From Cellulophaga lytica DSM 7489 (GTDB lineage: Bacteria; Bacteroidota; Bacteroidia; Flavobacteriales; Flavobacteriaceae), in NCBI RefSeq assembly GCF_000190595.1, contig NC_015167.1:508501-572500 (forward strand): DNA of 64,000 nucleotides, given 5' to 3'. The translations under genes and the position numbers were made by a program. This document shows, piece by piece, positions 10,119-19,124 of the stretch (the stretch's first letter is position 1; each line of letters opens with the position of its first letter). Below the pieces are notes generated by a model. That model did no database searches, had not been told where the DNA came from, and saw nothing but the letters and a program-made list of their open reading frames with translations.

Positions 10119-10814
10119 ATGAAAAAATTAGTAGCAGAATTTATTGGTACGCTTTGGCTTGTCCTAGGCGGATGTGGTAGCGCCGTATTAGCAGCCGCCT
10201 ACCCTGAATTAGGAATTGGATTTGCAGGTGTTGCACTTGCCTTTGGATTAACTGTAGTAACAATGGCCTATGCAATTGGCCATATATCTGGTTGCCACTT
10301 AAATCCCGCTGTTTCTATTGGATTATGCGTTGGAGGCAGATTTAACAAAAAAGAACTTTTGCCGTACATAATTGCTCAAGTAATGGGCGGTATTGCAGGA
10401 GCAGCAATTTTATACGCTATTGTTAGCGGTAAAGAAGGCTTTAGTATTGGTGGCTTTGCTGCCAATGGCTTTGGAGAGTTTTCTCCTGGAGGATACAATA
10501 TGACATCGGCATTGATTACAGAAATTGTAATGACGTTTATGTTTTTAATAATTATACTTGGCGCAACACACTCTAAAGCTCCAAAAGGTATGGCTGGTTT
10601 AGCAATAGGCCTTGGACTTACACTAATACACCTAATTAGTATTCCTGTTACAAACACATCTGTAAACCCTGCACGTAGTACGAGTCAGGCATTATTTGCG
10701 CAAACAGATGGTGCTTTGCCACAATTATGGCTATTTTGGGTAGCTCCTATAATAGGTGCTATTTTAGCAGGTCTGGTTTACAAATTAGTATCTCCTGATG
10801 ATAAAATAGATTAA
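10119..10814 (+). CDS. aqpZ: aquaporin Z
   Basis: The 231-residue, six-helix channel has both aquaporin signatures: HLNPAVS (NPA at 62-64) and SVNPARS near residue 183. The start [20 protein letters not shown] matches AqpZ. AqpZ passes water through the inner membrane under osmotic change. It is a single-gene unit followed at once by a strong stem-loop terminator shared with the convergent rimO gene. Length is that of the family; no residue looks disrupted. Confidence 0.95.
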   Translation: MKKLVAEFIGTLWLVLGGCGSAVLAAAYPELGIGFAGVALAFGLTVVTMAYAIGHISGCHLNPAVSIGLCVGGRFNKKELLPYIIAQVMGGIAGAAILYAIVSGKEGFSIGGFAANGFGEFSPGGYNMTSALITEIVMTFMFLIIILGATHSKAPKGMAGLAIGLGLTLIHLISIPVTNTSVNPARSTSQALFAQTDGALPQLWLFWVAPIIGAILAGLVYKLVSPDDKID

Positions 10815-10821
10815 AAAAAGC

Positions 10822-10854
10822 AAAAGCCCTAGAAAGTTAATTTCTAGGGCTTTT
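10822..10854. terminator. bidirectional terminator between aqpZ and rimO
   Basis: A 14-base perfect stem (AAAAGCCCTAGAAA with its complement) closes on a short GTTAA loop, with A-run before and T-run after. It sits 7 bases after the aqpZ stop and about 18 bases before the rimO stop, so it can end both convergent transcripts. Confidence 0.9.
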
Positions 10855-10872
10855 TTTATTGTAGAGTTGTAA

Positions 10873-12174
10873 TTACACTGGCTCTCCATACAAATCAAAA
10901 TCTGCAGCTTCTGTAATTTTTATACTAGCATATTCTCCTTGTTTTAGGTAATGCTTGGTAGCATCAATTAAAACCTCATTATCTACATCCGGAGAATCAA
11001 ACTCTGTTCTTCCAACAAAATAATTACCTTCTTTTCTATCTATAATACATTTAAAAGTCTCTCCTATTTTTTCTTGGTTTAACTCCCATGAAATCTGAGA
11101 TTGTATCTCCATAATTTGGTTAGCTCTATCTTGCTTCACCTCTTCTGGCACATTGTCTTCTAAATTATACGCGTGTGTATTTTCTTCATGACTATATGTA
11201 AAACAACCTAAACGCTCAAAACGCATATCTGTAACCCATTGTTTTAAGGTTTCAAAATCTTCTTCAGTTTCCCCAGGGTAACCAACAATTAGCGTAGTTC
11301 TAATGGTCATATTTGGCACCGTAGCTCTAAAGTCTTGCAACAACTTAGTAGTTTTTGCCTGTGTGGTACCACGGCGCATACTTTTTAAAATTGAATCTGA
11401 TATGTGCTGTAACGGAATATCTAAGTAATTACAAATTTTAGGCTCTTTATTCATAAGGTCTAGTACATCCATAGGAAACCCAGTAGGAAAAGCATAGTGC
11501 AAACGTATCCATTCTATACCTTCAACCTTAACTAAAGCCTCTAAAAGCTCTGCTAAATTTCTTTTCTTATATAAATCTAAACCGTAGTACGTTAAATCTT
11601 GTGCTATAAGTATTAACTCCTTTACTCCTTTTGCTGCTAATTTTTCAGCTTCAGTAACCAAATCTTCAATTGGTGTACTCTTATGTTTGCCACGCATTAA
11701 TGGTATTGCACAAAAAGAACATGGCCTATCACAACCTTCTGCTATTTTTAAATAAGCATAGTTTTTTGGCGTTGTAGTAATACGCTCTCCTATTAACTCA
11801 TGCTTATAATCTGCCTCTAAAGCTTTTAATAAACTAGGCAGTTGACTAGTACCAAAATACTCGTCTACATTAGGAATCTCCTTTATCAAATCTGGTTTAT
11901 AACGCTCACTTAAACATCCTGTTACAAAAACCTTATCTACCTCACCAGCTTCTTTTTTTTGTACAAAATCTAAAATAGTATTTACACTTTCTTCTTTTGC
12001 ATTATCAATAAAGCCACACGTATTAATTACAACAATATTACCATCTTCTTCATGTGCAACTTCTTTTCCATTAGCTTTTAATTGCCCCATAAGTACTTCA
12101 GAATCGTACACATTTTTAGAGCAACCTAAAGTAACTACATTAATTTTGTTTGTTTTTAGTGATTTTGTGCGCAT
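10873..12174 (-). CDS. rimO: ribosomal protein S12 methylthiotransferase RimO
   Basis: A 433-residue radical-SAM enzyme. The N-terminal MTTase domain holds Cys18, Cys53 and Cys87; the radical-SAM CxxxCxxC is Cys148, Cys152 and Cys155 (EGCDRPCSFC); a TRAM domain closes the C-terminus. The VTLGCSKNVYDSE start separates RimO from MiaB, which carries a different N-terminal pattern. RimO adds a methylthio group to Asp of ribosomal protein S12. In many Bacteroidota it sits near ftsY; here a hydrolase pair lies between them. Confidence 0.94.
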   Translation of the reverse strand: MRTKSLKTNKINVVTLGCSKNVYDSEVLMGQLKANGKEVAHEEDGNIVVINTCGFIDNAKEESVNTILDFVQKKEAGEVDKVFVTGCLSERYKPDLIKEIPNVDEYFGTSQLPSLLKALEADYKHELIGERITTTPKNYAYLKIAEGCDRPCSFCAIPLMRGKHKSTPIEDLVTEAEKLAAKGVKELILIAQDLTYYGLDLYKKRNLAELLEALVKVEGIEWIRLHYAFPTGFPMDVLDLMNKEPKICNYLDIPLQHISDSILKSMRRGTTQAKTTKLLQDFRATVPNMTIRTTLIVGYPGETEEDFETLKQWVTDMRFERLGCFTYSHEENTHAYNLEDNVPEEVKQDRANQIMEIQSQISWELNQEKIGETFKCIIDRKEGNYFVGRTEFDSPDVDNEVLIDATKHYLKQGEYASIKITEAADFDLYGEPV

Positions 12175-12299
12175 AATCTATTAAAATTGGCTGCAAAAAT
12201 ACAACTTGCTTAAGGAATGACACCTATATAGAACTAATTTTATGATTTTTACGTTAAACCATTAGCCTATAATGTTATCTAAACTTAAAAATATACAAG

Positions 12300-13388
12300 A
12301 TGAAAAGTTACACATACTCTTTTTTAACATTAGTACTTTGTATAATTTGCAGCTGTTCTACAGATAAAGAAAATAACATAGACGATACAGATTCTAATGA
12401 AATGTATTTTCCACCTATTAACTCTGACGAGTGGAAAACTAATACAGTTGAAGATTTAGGCTGGAATGAAGATGCTTTACAACCACTTTTAAGCTTTGTT
12501 GAAGCCAACAAAACAAAAGCTTTTTTAATACTTGAAAACGGAAAAATTGTAGTTGAATGGTATGGTAATAATGCTGATGCAACCTCTAATTTAGCCTGGA
12601 ATTCTGCCGCAAAAACATTAGTATCTTTTACTGCCGGAATTGCTATTGAAGAAGGTTTATTAGATATCAATTTACCATCTAGCAATTACTTGGGCACAGG
12701 CTGGTCTTCTTTAACAACTGCTCAAGAACAAAACATTACAGTTAAAAACCATTTAACAATGACTACTGGTTTAGATTATACTGTAACTAACAACAACTGC
12801 ACAGACCCAGAGTGTTTCACTTTTAAAAATTTACCAGGCACATTTTGGTACTATCATAATGGAGCATACACTATTACACACAATATTATAGAAGGAGCCA
12901 CACAGCAAAATTTTAATACTTATTTTAATGATAAACTAAAAAATGTAATTGGTATGCAAGGCTCTTGGGTACCTTTTGGTTACTTTAAATTGTATTACGG
13001 CAACGCCAGAAGTATGGCCAGGTATGGAATTTTAAATCTAAATAAAGGAAATTGGGATGGAATTCCGGTGTTAGAATCAGAAACATATTTTAACGAAATG
13101 ACAAGCACGTCTCAGAACTTAAATGATGCATATGGTTATTTTTGGTGGCTAAACGGAAAAGCATCATATAAACTACCTGCTTCTGAACTTAATTACACTG
13201 GAAAACTAATACCTAATGCACCCAACGATTTAATAGCCGCCTTAGGCAAGGATGACCAAAAACTATACATTTCACCTAGCAAAAACCTAGTTGTTGTACG
13301 TTTAGGTGATGCTGCTAATGATGAACTACTTGGTCCGTCTAGTTTTGATAATCTACTTTGGGAGAAAATAAATAACTTAATTAACTAG
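12300..13388 (+). CDS. class C beta-lactamase-family serine hydrolase, lipoprotein
   Basis: The 362-residue protein has a lipoprotein signal (IICSCSTDKEN). The class C / esterase motifs are SxxK as SAAK (102-105), a YxN-like motif YHN in WYYHNGAY, and a late region around LIAALGKDDQKLYI where the HxG motif of the family would lie (here LGK, atypical). Such proteins are periplasmic esterases, D-peptidases or beta-lactamases. Together with the amidase on the opposite strand it interrupts the common ftsY-rimO neighbourhood. Its stop codon overlaps that of the convergent amidase gene (13385-13388). Confidence 0.82.
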   Translation: MKSYTYSFLTLVLCIICSCSTDKENNIDDTDSNEMYFPPINSDEWKTNTVEDLGWNEDALQPLLSFVEANKTKAFLILENGKIVVEWYGNNADATSNLAWNSAAKTLVSFTAGIAIEEGLLDINLPSSNYLGTGWSSLTTAQEQNITVKNHLTMTTGLDYTVTNNNCTDPECFTFKNLPGTFWYYHNGAYTITHNIIEGATQQNFNTYFNDKLKNVIGMQGSWVPFGYFKLYYGNARSMARYGILNLNKGNWDGIPVLESETYFNEMTSTSQNLNDAYGYFWWLNGKASYKLPASELNYTGKLIPNAPNDLIAALGKDDQKLYISPSKNLVVVRLGDAANDELLGPSSFDNLLWEKINNLIN

Positions 13389-15055
13389 TTGTATTTTTTT
13401 GGTATTTGCCTTGCTTTAAAAACAGATTCAAAACCTGCTGCATAACGCAGCAATTCTGCCTCTTTAAATTGTTTTGCTATAAAAGTTAAACTAATTGGCT
13501 CCCCTGTTTTTTTATATCCCATTGGCACTGTAATTGCAGGATATTTAGCTACTGCTGCATAACCAGCATGGTAATTATTAATAGATAAAATTGCATTTAA
13601 ATTATGAGCATCCATAGCTTCATTAAAATAACGCCTTCCATTTTGCTCTAAATTACTAACAATAACAGCTAATTCTTCAACTGTAGTGGTATCTGCTAAA
13701 ATTCCTCTAAATAAGGCTTGCCCATAAGGTATTCTTACAACAGAGTCTTTAGCATTAAATGCTACAGCAGATTTTATATCATTTATTGGTAGTTTATTTT
13801 TAGTTTGATTTTTTATGTAGGTTGGCAAATCGTGCTTCATATCAATATTTAAAATACTTAAAAAACCACTCATTGAAACTTCTGGAGGTGTAATTTCTAC
13901 AATAACACTCCCTTGTTCTTTTAATTTATCTATTGTTATTTTATAAATAGAATCTGACTCTAACAAGTTTTTTATCACTCCAAAACGTTTCCCTTTTAAG
14001 CTATTATCTATTAAAGGCGCAGAAAGTACACCTAAATGTTTTTCTACAGATTTACTATCTGCGGCATCTTTACCTTTCATTGCGTCTAATAAAATAGCAG
14101 CATCACCTACGTTTTTAGCCATTGGACCAGGAGTATCTAATGTACTAGAAATTGGCACAATACCCGTTCTACTTAACAAACCAATTGTTGGTTTTAAGCC
14201 AACTACCGAGTTTTGACTAGATGGAGATAATATAGAGCCCGATGTTTCTGTACCCACAGCAGCTACCGCATAATTTGCTGCAACAGCCGTACCACTACCA
14301 GCACTAGAGCCTCCTGTTTCAAAAACGGTTCTACCATAAGGGTTTAATGTTTGTCCGCCCACTGCACTATAACCAACAGGGCAACCAGTACATAAAAAAT
14401 AAGCCCATTCACTTAAATTAACTTTACCCAAAATTAAGGCGCCATTTTCCTTTAGTTGCTTAACTATAAAAGCATCATCTGTACTGTTATTTTTTAATGC
14501 TATTGCACCAGCAGTGGTTACCATATTTTTAGTATTAATATTGTCTTTCAACAATATAGGCATACCATATATTGGGTGCTTACTAGCTGGCTCATTATTC
14601 GCATTTTTAAGCTCATCTAATTTACGAGCTTGCTTAACCACATCTTTATTTAAAGCTATTACTGTATTTAAGGTTGTGGTATTATCTAATTCATACTTAT
14701 AAATTCTGTACAAATAAAAAAGAACCAGTTTTTCATAAGTTAATACTCCTTCATCTAATTGCTTACGCAATGTATAAATATCTTTTTCTAAAATAAGAGG
14801 CTTTAATGCTGTATATTCTTTTTCTGATAATTTTTGAACCTCTGGATATAATGGAAGAAAAATTTCATTTTTATCTATTACTTTAGATTGTAAAAGTTTG
14901 TAACGCATTCTAGAGTTTTTATGCGTTTTATTCTTTTCCACCTCTAAAGAGTCATTATAAGGCATCCATAATACAACTTCTTCTTTAGATGTTTCTTTTT
15001 TGTTTTTACAAGCAAAAGCAAGCAAAACCAATGTAAGTAAAAATATTTTTTTCAT
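13385..15055 (-). CDS. amidase-signature lipoprotein
   Basis: About 556 residues. The ATG at 15053-15055 gives MKKIFLLTLVLLAFACKN, a lipoprotein signal. A longer frame from 15088 runs into the ftsY terminator and is rejected. The Ser-cisSer-Lys triad of the amidase-signature family is visible: Lys in LLKDNINT, cis-Ser in GGSSAGS and nucleophile Ser in GTETSGSI. The family hydrolyses amide bonds; a lipid-anchored form points to a periplasmic or outer-membrane substrate, which is unknown. It has a 4-base tail-to-tail overlap with the serine hydrolase gene. Confidence 0.9.
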   Translation of the reverse strand: MKKIFLLTLVLLAFACKNKKETSKEEVVLWMPYNDSLEVEKNKTHKNSRMRYKLLQSKVIDKNEIFLPLYPEVQKLSEKEYTALKPLILEKDIYTLRKQLDEGVLTYEKLVLFYLYRIYKYELDNTTTLNTVIALNKDVVKQARKLDELKNANNEPASKHPIYGMPILLKDNINTKNMVTTAGAIALKNNSTDDAFIVKQLKENGALILGKVNLSEWAYFLCTGCPVGYSAVGGQTLNPYGRTVFETGGSSAGSGTAVAANYAVAAVGTETSGSILSPSSQNSVVGLKPTIGLLSRTGIVPISSTLDTPGPMAKNVGDAAILLDAMKGKDAADSKSVEKHLGVLSAPLIDNSLKGKRFGVIKNLLESDSIYKITIDKLKEQGSVIVEITPPEVSMSGFLSILNIDMKHDLPTYIKNQTKNKLPINDIKSAVAFNAKDSVVRIPYGQALFRGILADTTTVEELAVIVSNLEQNGRRYFNEAMDAHNLNAILSINNYHAGYAAVAKYPAITVPMGYKKTGEPISLTFIAKQFKEAELLRYAAGFESVFKARQIPKKYN

Positions 15056-15077
15056 AACCAAATAGCTTAAAACCAAA

Positions 15078-15099
15078 AAAACCTCCATACGGAGGTTTT
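15078..15099 (-). terminator. ftsY operon terminator
   Basis: A 9-base stem (AAAACCTCC-type arms, loop ATAC) lies just after the ftsY stop. The minus strand continues with a run of six T. It overlaps the long-frame start of the amidase, which supports the amidase start at 15055. Confidence 0.85.
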
Positions 15100-15103
15100 A
15101 AAA

Positions 15104-16066
15104 TTATTTTTTCAGATTAAAGAAAGAGTCTACAAACTCATATTTATTAAAAACCTGCAAGTCTTCAATACCTTCTCCCACTCCAATATATTTTACCGGA
15201 ATTTGAAACTGATCTGAGATTCCTATTACAACACCACCTTTTGCAGTACCGTCTAATTTAGTAACCGCTAATGAAGTTACCTCTGTAGCTTTTGTAAATT
15301 GCTTAGCTTGTTCAAAAGCGTTTTGACCAGTAGAACCGTCTAAAACAAGCATTACATCATGCGGCGTATTATCTACAACCTTATGCATTACTCTTTTTAC
15401 TTTAGTAAGCTCATTCATTAAATTTACTTTATTATGCAAACGGCCAGCAGTATCTATAATTACTACATCTGCATTTTGAGTTACAGCAGAACTTAACGTA
15501 TCAAAAGCAACAGAAGCAGGGTCACTACCCATTTTTTGTTTTACAATTGGAATATCTACACGATCTGCCCAAACTTGTAGCTGATCTATTGCAGCAGCTC
15601 TAAAAGTATCTGCAGCACCTAAAACAACCTTTAAGCCTTGTTTTTTAAATTGATAAGCCATTTTACCAATGGTAGTAGTTTTACCAACACCATTAACACC
15701 AACAACCATAATTACATAAGGCTTTACACCTTTAGGAACTACAAATTCGGTTTCATTACCTGTATTTGTTTCAGATAAAAGTGCCGCTATCTCTTCACGT
15801 AAAATTACATTAAGCTCATCTGTACCTAAATATTTATCTTTAGATACACGTGCTTCTATACGATCTATAATTTTTAAAGTAGTATCTACACCAACATCAG
15901 AAGTTACTAAAATCTCTTCTAAGTTGTCTAATACATCATCATCTACCTTAGTTTTACCAGCAACAGCTTTACTTAACTTAGAAAAAAAGCTGCTTTTACT
16001 TTTCTCTAAACCTTTATCAAGGCTCTCCTTCTTTTTTGAAGAAAATATATTTTTAAATAGACTCAT
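15104..16066 (-). CDS. ftsY: signal recognition particle receptor FtsY
   Basis: The 320-residue SRP GTPase has an N domain (about 1-105) then the NG GTPase: G1 GVNGVGKT (123-130), DTFRAAA insertion region, G3 DTAGR, G4 TKLDGTAKGG. The long acidic A domain found in E. coli is nearly absent, as usual in Bacteroidota. FtsY docks ribosome-SRP complexes at the inner membrane. It is the last gene of the rpmB-rpmG-DUF4295-ftsY group, with a weaker stem-loop between it and DUF4295. Confidence 0.96.
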   Translation of the reverse strand: MSLFKNIFSSKKKESLDKGLEKSKSSFFSKLSKAVAGKTKVDDDVLDNLEEILVTSDVGVDTTLKIIDRIEARVSKDKYLGTDELNVILREEIAALLSETNTGNETEFVVPKGVKPYVIMVVGVNGVGKTTTIGKMAYQFKKQGLKVVLGAADTFRAAAIDQLQVWADRVDIPIVKQKMGSDPASVAFDTLSSAVTQNADVVIIDTAGRLHNKVNLMNELTKVKRVMHKVVDNTPHDVMLVLDGSTGQNAFEQAKQFTKATEVTSLAVTKLDGTAKGGVVIGISDQFQIPVKYIGVGEGIEDLQVFNKYEFVDSFFNLKK

Positions 16067-16105
16067 TTTTTATCCTGTAATTTCACCAAAGATATAAAAA
16101 TAAAA

Positions 16106-16133
16106 AAAGCCACTTTCTAATGAAAGTAGCTTT
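16106..16133 (-). terminator. stem-loop downstream of the DUF4295 gene
   Basis: Arms AAAGC-C-ACTTTC and GAAAGT-A-GCTTT pair with one mismatch, followed on the minus strand by a T-rich run. It lies between DUF4295 and ftsY, so it may partially uncouple ftsY from the ribosomal genes. Confidence 0.65.
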
Positions 16134-16156
16134 ATTATCAATATGGTATATTGATA

Positions 16157-16309
16157 TTATTTTTTTGCTAACCACTCGTTTACAAATTCTGGAGCCATTA
16201 CTGATTCCACAAACGTGTAAGCACCTGTTTTAGGAGATTTTACCATTTTAATGGCTTTAGTTAATCTCTTTGAGCTGGTCTGTAAACTTGCTACTGTTTT
16301 CTTTGCCAT
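16157..16309 (-). CDS. DUF4295 small basic protein (50 aa)
   Basis: A short gene of 50 residues from the ATG at 16307-16309 to the TAA at 16157-16159. The product begins MAKKTVASLQTSSKRLTK and ends VNEWLAKK: basic and soluble, matching the DUF4295 family that is almost always encoded between rpmG and ftsY in Bacteroidota. The composition and neighbours suggest a ribosome-associated role, which is inference. It lies 42 bases after the rpmG stop. Confidence 0.85.
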   Translation of the reverse strand: MAKKTVASLQTSSKRLTKAIKMVKSPKTGAYTFVESVMAPEFVNEWLAKK

Positions 16310-16351
16310 AACTTTATAGTTTAACAATTTCCTTGATAAAGGAAATTTAAA

Positions 16352-16534
16352 TTATTTTATTTCTTTATGAACAGTCATTCTCTTAAGGATTGGGTTAAAT
16401 TTCTTTAACTCAATTCTATCTGGAGTGTTCTTTTTGTTTTTAGTGGTAATGTACCTAGAAGTACCTGGTTGCCCAGACTCTTTATGCTCTGTACACTCTA
16501 AAATAACTTGTATTCTGTTACCTTTCTTTGCCAT
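16352..16534 (-). CDS. rpmG: 50S ribosomal protein L33
   Basis: The 60 residues have the L33 pattern [35 protein letters not shown] and [14 protein letters not shown] (each quoted in part). L33 is a small basic protein of the large subunit near the E site. Only one of the zinc-type cysteines remains (ECTE), so this is the zinc-free form. It lies 21 bases downstream of rpmB. Confidence 0.96.
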   Translation of the reverse strand: MAKKGNRIQVILECTEHKESGQPGTSRYITTKNKKNTPDRIELKKFNPILKRMTVHKEIK

Positions 16535-16555
16535 CTTTATTATTTTTTAAAGAGA

Positions 16556-16792
16556 TTATTTAATAATCCCCTGTGCTTTAGCCTCTTTTAATACTTCAGA
16601 GATTCCTTTTTTATTGATACTCTTAAGAGCTCTTGTAGATACTTTTAAAGTTATCCAACGATCTTCCTCTGGAATGTAAAAACGTTTTTTGGAAAGATTT
16701 ACATCAAACCTTCTTCTTGTCTTATTAATAGAGAAAGACACGTTATTTCCAAACATTGCTTTCTTTCCAGTGATTTCACAAACTTTTGACAT
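16556..16792 (-). CDS. rpmB: 50S ribosomal protein L28
   Basis: The 78 residues start MSKVCEITGKKAMFGNNVS and contain the FDVNLSKKRFYIPEE and ALKSINKKG stretches of L28. It is the first gene of the rpmB-rpmG-DUF4295-ftsY group. A gap of 118 bases to the upstream cinA stop leaves room for its own promoter. Confidence 0.96.
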   Translation of the reverse strand: MSKVCEITGKKAMFGNNVSFSINKTRRRFDVNLSKKRFYIPEEDRWITLKVSTRALKSINKKGISEVLKEAKAQGIIK

Positions 16793-16910
16793 TATGCTAG
16801 ATTTTGTGTTATTTTAAACAGGCTGCAAATTTATAGCTTTTTTTTGGGTAGACAAAATTCTTTTCATCAAATTTTTAAAATTATTTTTTCTACTTCTAAA
16901 ATGGCACTAT

Positions 16911-18158
16911 TTAACAACCTAATATTTCTTTATACAATAGCTCTAAAGCCTTATTAATTGCTTTGTTTACTACCCGTTCTCTTTGTCCTCCTAATTGTTG
17001 ATGCACAGCAAATGTTTTAGTTGGTGTTGCAATACCAATATAAACTGTACCTACTTCTGCGTTAGAATCTCCTTTGGTTGGCCCTGCATTACCTGTAGTT
17101 GCAATTGCAAAGTCTGTCTTAAGCATTTTTTGTACATTTTTAGCCATTGCTACTGCAACTTGCTCACTTACCACAGAATACGTTTTAATTAAGTCTTCTG
17201 GCACTCCCAAAACAGTTGTTTTAACTTCGGTTGCATAACTTACAACACTTCCTTTAAAATAGGCAGATGCTCCAGGCATAGATGTAATTATTTCTGCTAT
17301 TTTACCTCCTGTAAAACTTTCTGCTGTTGCAAGTGTTTTTCTTTTTTCTGTAAACAATTTAGCTACTACAACCTCTAACTCATCTTCACCTTCATCGCCA
17401 TAAATTATATCTCCTATTAGACTTTTTAATTTTAGACTTTCTTCTTCTATACTTTTTTCTAAACTGCTTTTATTTAAACTTGTACCAGATAAGCGCAAAC
17501 GTACAGATCCTAAGCTTGGCAGATATGCAAGTTTTATAAACTTTGGTAAATTATCTTCCCAATCACTTATTTGTGCCGCTAAAGCACTTTCTCCAACGCC
17601 ATAAGTAATAAATGTTTTATGTATTATGTGTGGTCTTTTAAACTCTTTTATTATACGCGGTATTACTTCTTCCGTTATAAGGTAGCGCATTTCAAAAGGA
17701 ACACCTGGCATAGACACAAAAACAGTATCCTTATTTTTTATCCACATTCCTGGCGCTGTGCCCTTTATATTGTGCAAAACGGTAGCTTTAGACAACACTT
17801 TAGCTTGTTGCCTATTAACATCTAATATTGGTTTATCTGAAAACTTTTTAAACAACTCCTCTACGTGCGCTAACACTTTGTTGTTTTGAACCAAGGTATC
17901 ATTAAAAAACTCGCATAAAGTATGCTTAGTTATGTCATCCTTTGTAGGACCCAAGCCGCCAGTAATTAAAACAATATCTACTCTTTTTGATGCATCGTTT
18001 AAAGCAGATAAAATTTGCTGTTTATTGTCTTGTACAGATGTAATCTGATATACAGCTACTCCTATCTTATTTAATTCTTTACCTATAAAAGCTGAGTTGG
18101 TATCTATAACCTGACCAATAAGTAACTCATCTCCTATGGTTATTATCTCGGCAAGCAT
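16911..18158 (-). CDS. cinA: CinA-like protein (competence/damage-inducible; NMN deamidase domain)
   Basis: A full-length 415-residue two-domain protein. The N-terminal MoCF/COG1058 domain (about 1-165) has IGDELLIGQVIDTNS and TGGLGPTKDDITK. The C-terminal CinA domain (about 255-415) has ATAESFTGGKIAEIIT and TGNAGPTKGDSNAEVGTVYIG (quoted in part). The family recycles NMN through deamidation and may hydrolyse ADP-ribose. Its ATG overlaps the Hpt gene's stop by one base (TAATG), indicating coupled translation. Confidence 0.94.
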   Translation of the reverse strand: MLAEIITIGDELLIGQVIDTNSAFIGKELNKIGVAVYQITSVQDNKQQILSALNDASKRVDIVLITGGLGPTKDDITKHTLCEFFNDTLVQNNKVLAHVEELFKKFSDKPILDVNRQQAKVLSKATVLHNIKGTAPGMWIKNKDTVFVSMPGVPFEMRYLITEEVIPRIIKEFKRPHIIHKTFITYGVGESALAAQISDWEDNLPKFIKLAYLPSLGSVRLRLSGTSLNKSSLEKSIEEESLKLKSLIGDIIYGDEGEDELEVVVAKLFTEKRKTLATAESFTGGKIAEIITSMPGASAYFKGSVVSYATEVKTTVLGVPEDLIKTYSVVSEQVAVAMAKNVQKMLKTDFAIATTGNAGPTKGDSNAEVGTVYIGIATPTKTFAVHQQLGGQRERVVNKAINKALELLYKEILGC

Positions 18159-18496
18159 TACAAATTAAAGTCGTTTTTTAACTCTACTACAACTTGTTCT
18201 ACATCAACCTTTAATGTTTTAAAAATTTTATCAATTTCATTAAAATCTCCTTGTTGCTTTCCTAAAGATTCAATTTCATAAGCAGCAGCTCTGGTTTGCT
18301 CCATACCCAACAAATCTACATTAGGTTTAATTTTATGAGCTAATTGGTAGGTAGGCTCATAATCCCTACTTTCAATAGCTTTTTCTAAAAGTCCTAAATC
18401 TTCAGGTACTTCTTCTAAAAAAACAGATACTACAGAATTGATAAAATCATTATCACCATCTGCCATTTCATTTAATTTATCAAGACTATAAATCAT
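18158..18496 (-). CDS. Hpt-domain phosphotransfer protein
   Basis: The 112-residue, all-helical protein carries the Hpt motif AHKIKPNVDLLGM with the phospho-accepting His at about residue 55. Hpt proteins relay phosphate between hybrid histidine kinases and response regulators. No kinase or regulator gene is nearby, so its partners lie elsewhere. It abuts the FAH-family gene directly (TAA then ATG) and overlaps cinA by one base, giving a tight three-gene unit. Confidence 0.9.
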   Translation of the reverse strand: MIYSLDKLNEMADGDNDFINSVVSVFLEEVPEDLGLLEKAIESRDYEPTYQLAHKIKPNVDLLGMEQTRAAAYEIESLGKQQGDFNEIDKIFKTLKVDVEQVVVELKNDFNL

Positions 18497-19108
18497 TTAT
18501 TTTATATTTAATGTAAACATTTCTTCACCTTCTAAGGTGCCACAAAGATAATCATTAGCATCTACCCGTCCTACACCTGCTGGTGTACCTGTAAATATGA
18601 CATCTCCTTTTTTTAACATAAAGTATTGAGAAACATACGATATAAGCTCGTCTATTTTCCACAACATTAAATTTGTATTTCCCTTTTGTACTATTTCTTC
18701 ATTTTTTAACAATGAAAAATTTATATTATCTACAGAAGAAAATTTACTTTTTGGCAACCATTTACCTATTACTGCCGCACCATCAAAACCTTTTGCTTTT
18801 TCCCAAGGTAATCCTTTTTCTTTTAACTTAGATTGAAGATCACGTGCTGTAAAGTCTATTCCTAGACCAATTTCATCATAATAATTGGCAGCAAATTTTT
18901 GTTCTATATGTTTTCCTACTTTTTTAATTTTAACTAAAACCTCTACTTCATAATGTATGTTATTAGAGAATTCTGGTATGTAAAAATCTTGTTCTTTTGG
19001 TAGCACAGCAGAATCTGGCTTAATAAAAACAACAGGATCTGTAGGCTTTTCATTGGCCAATTCTTTAATATGATCTGTGTAATTACGACCTATACAAATT
19101 ATCTTCAT
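18497..19108 (-). CDS. fumarylacetoacetate hydrolase (FAH) family protein
   Basis: The 203-residue single-domain enzyme begins MKIICIGRNYTDHIKEL. It has HYEVEVLVKI, where the Glu residues bind metal, the GLGIDFTARDLQ region, KGFDGAAVIG and the closing GTPAGVGRV. Single-domain members of this family act as acylpyruvate hydrolases or oxaloacetate decarboxylases (FAHD1-like); the true substrate cannot be fixed from sequence. It is probably transcribed with Hpt and cinA. Confidence 0.9.
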   Translation of the reverse strand: MKIICIGRNYTDHIKELANEKPTDPVVFIKPDSAVLPKEQDFYIPEFSNNIHYEVEVLVKIKKVGKHIEQKFAANYYDEIGLGIDFTARDLQSKLKEKGLPWEKAKGFDGAAVIGKWLPKSKFSSVDNINFSLLKNEEIVQKGNTNLMLWKIDELISYVSQYFMLKKGDVIFTGTPAGVGRVDANDYLCGTLEGEEMFTLNIK

Positions 19109-19124
19109 AATAAACTTTATTAGG

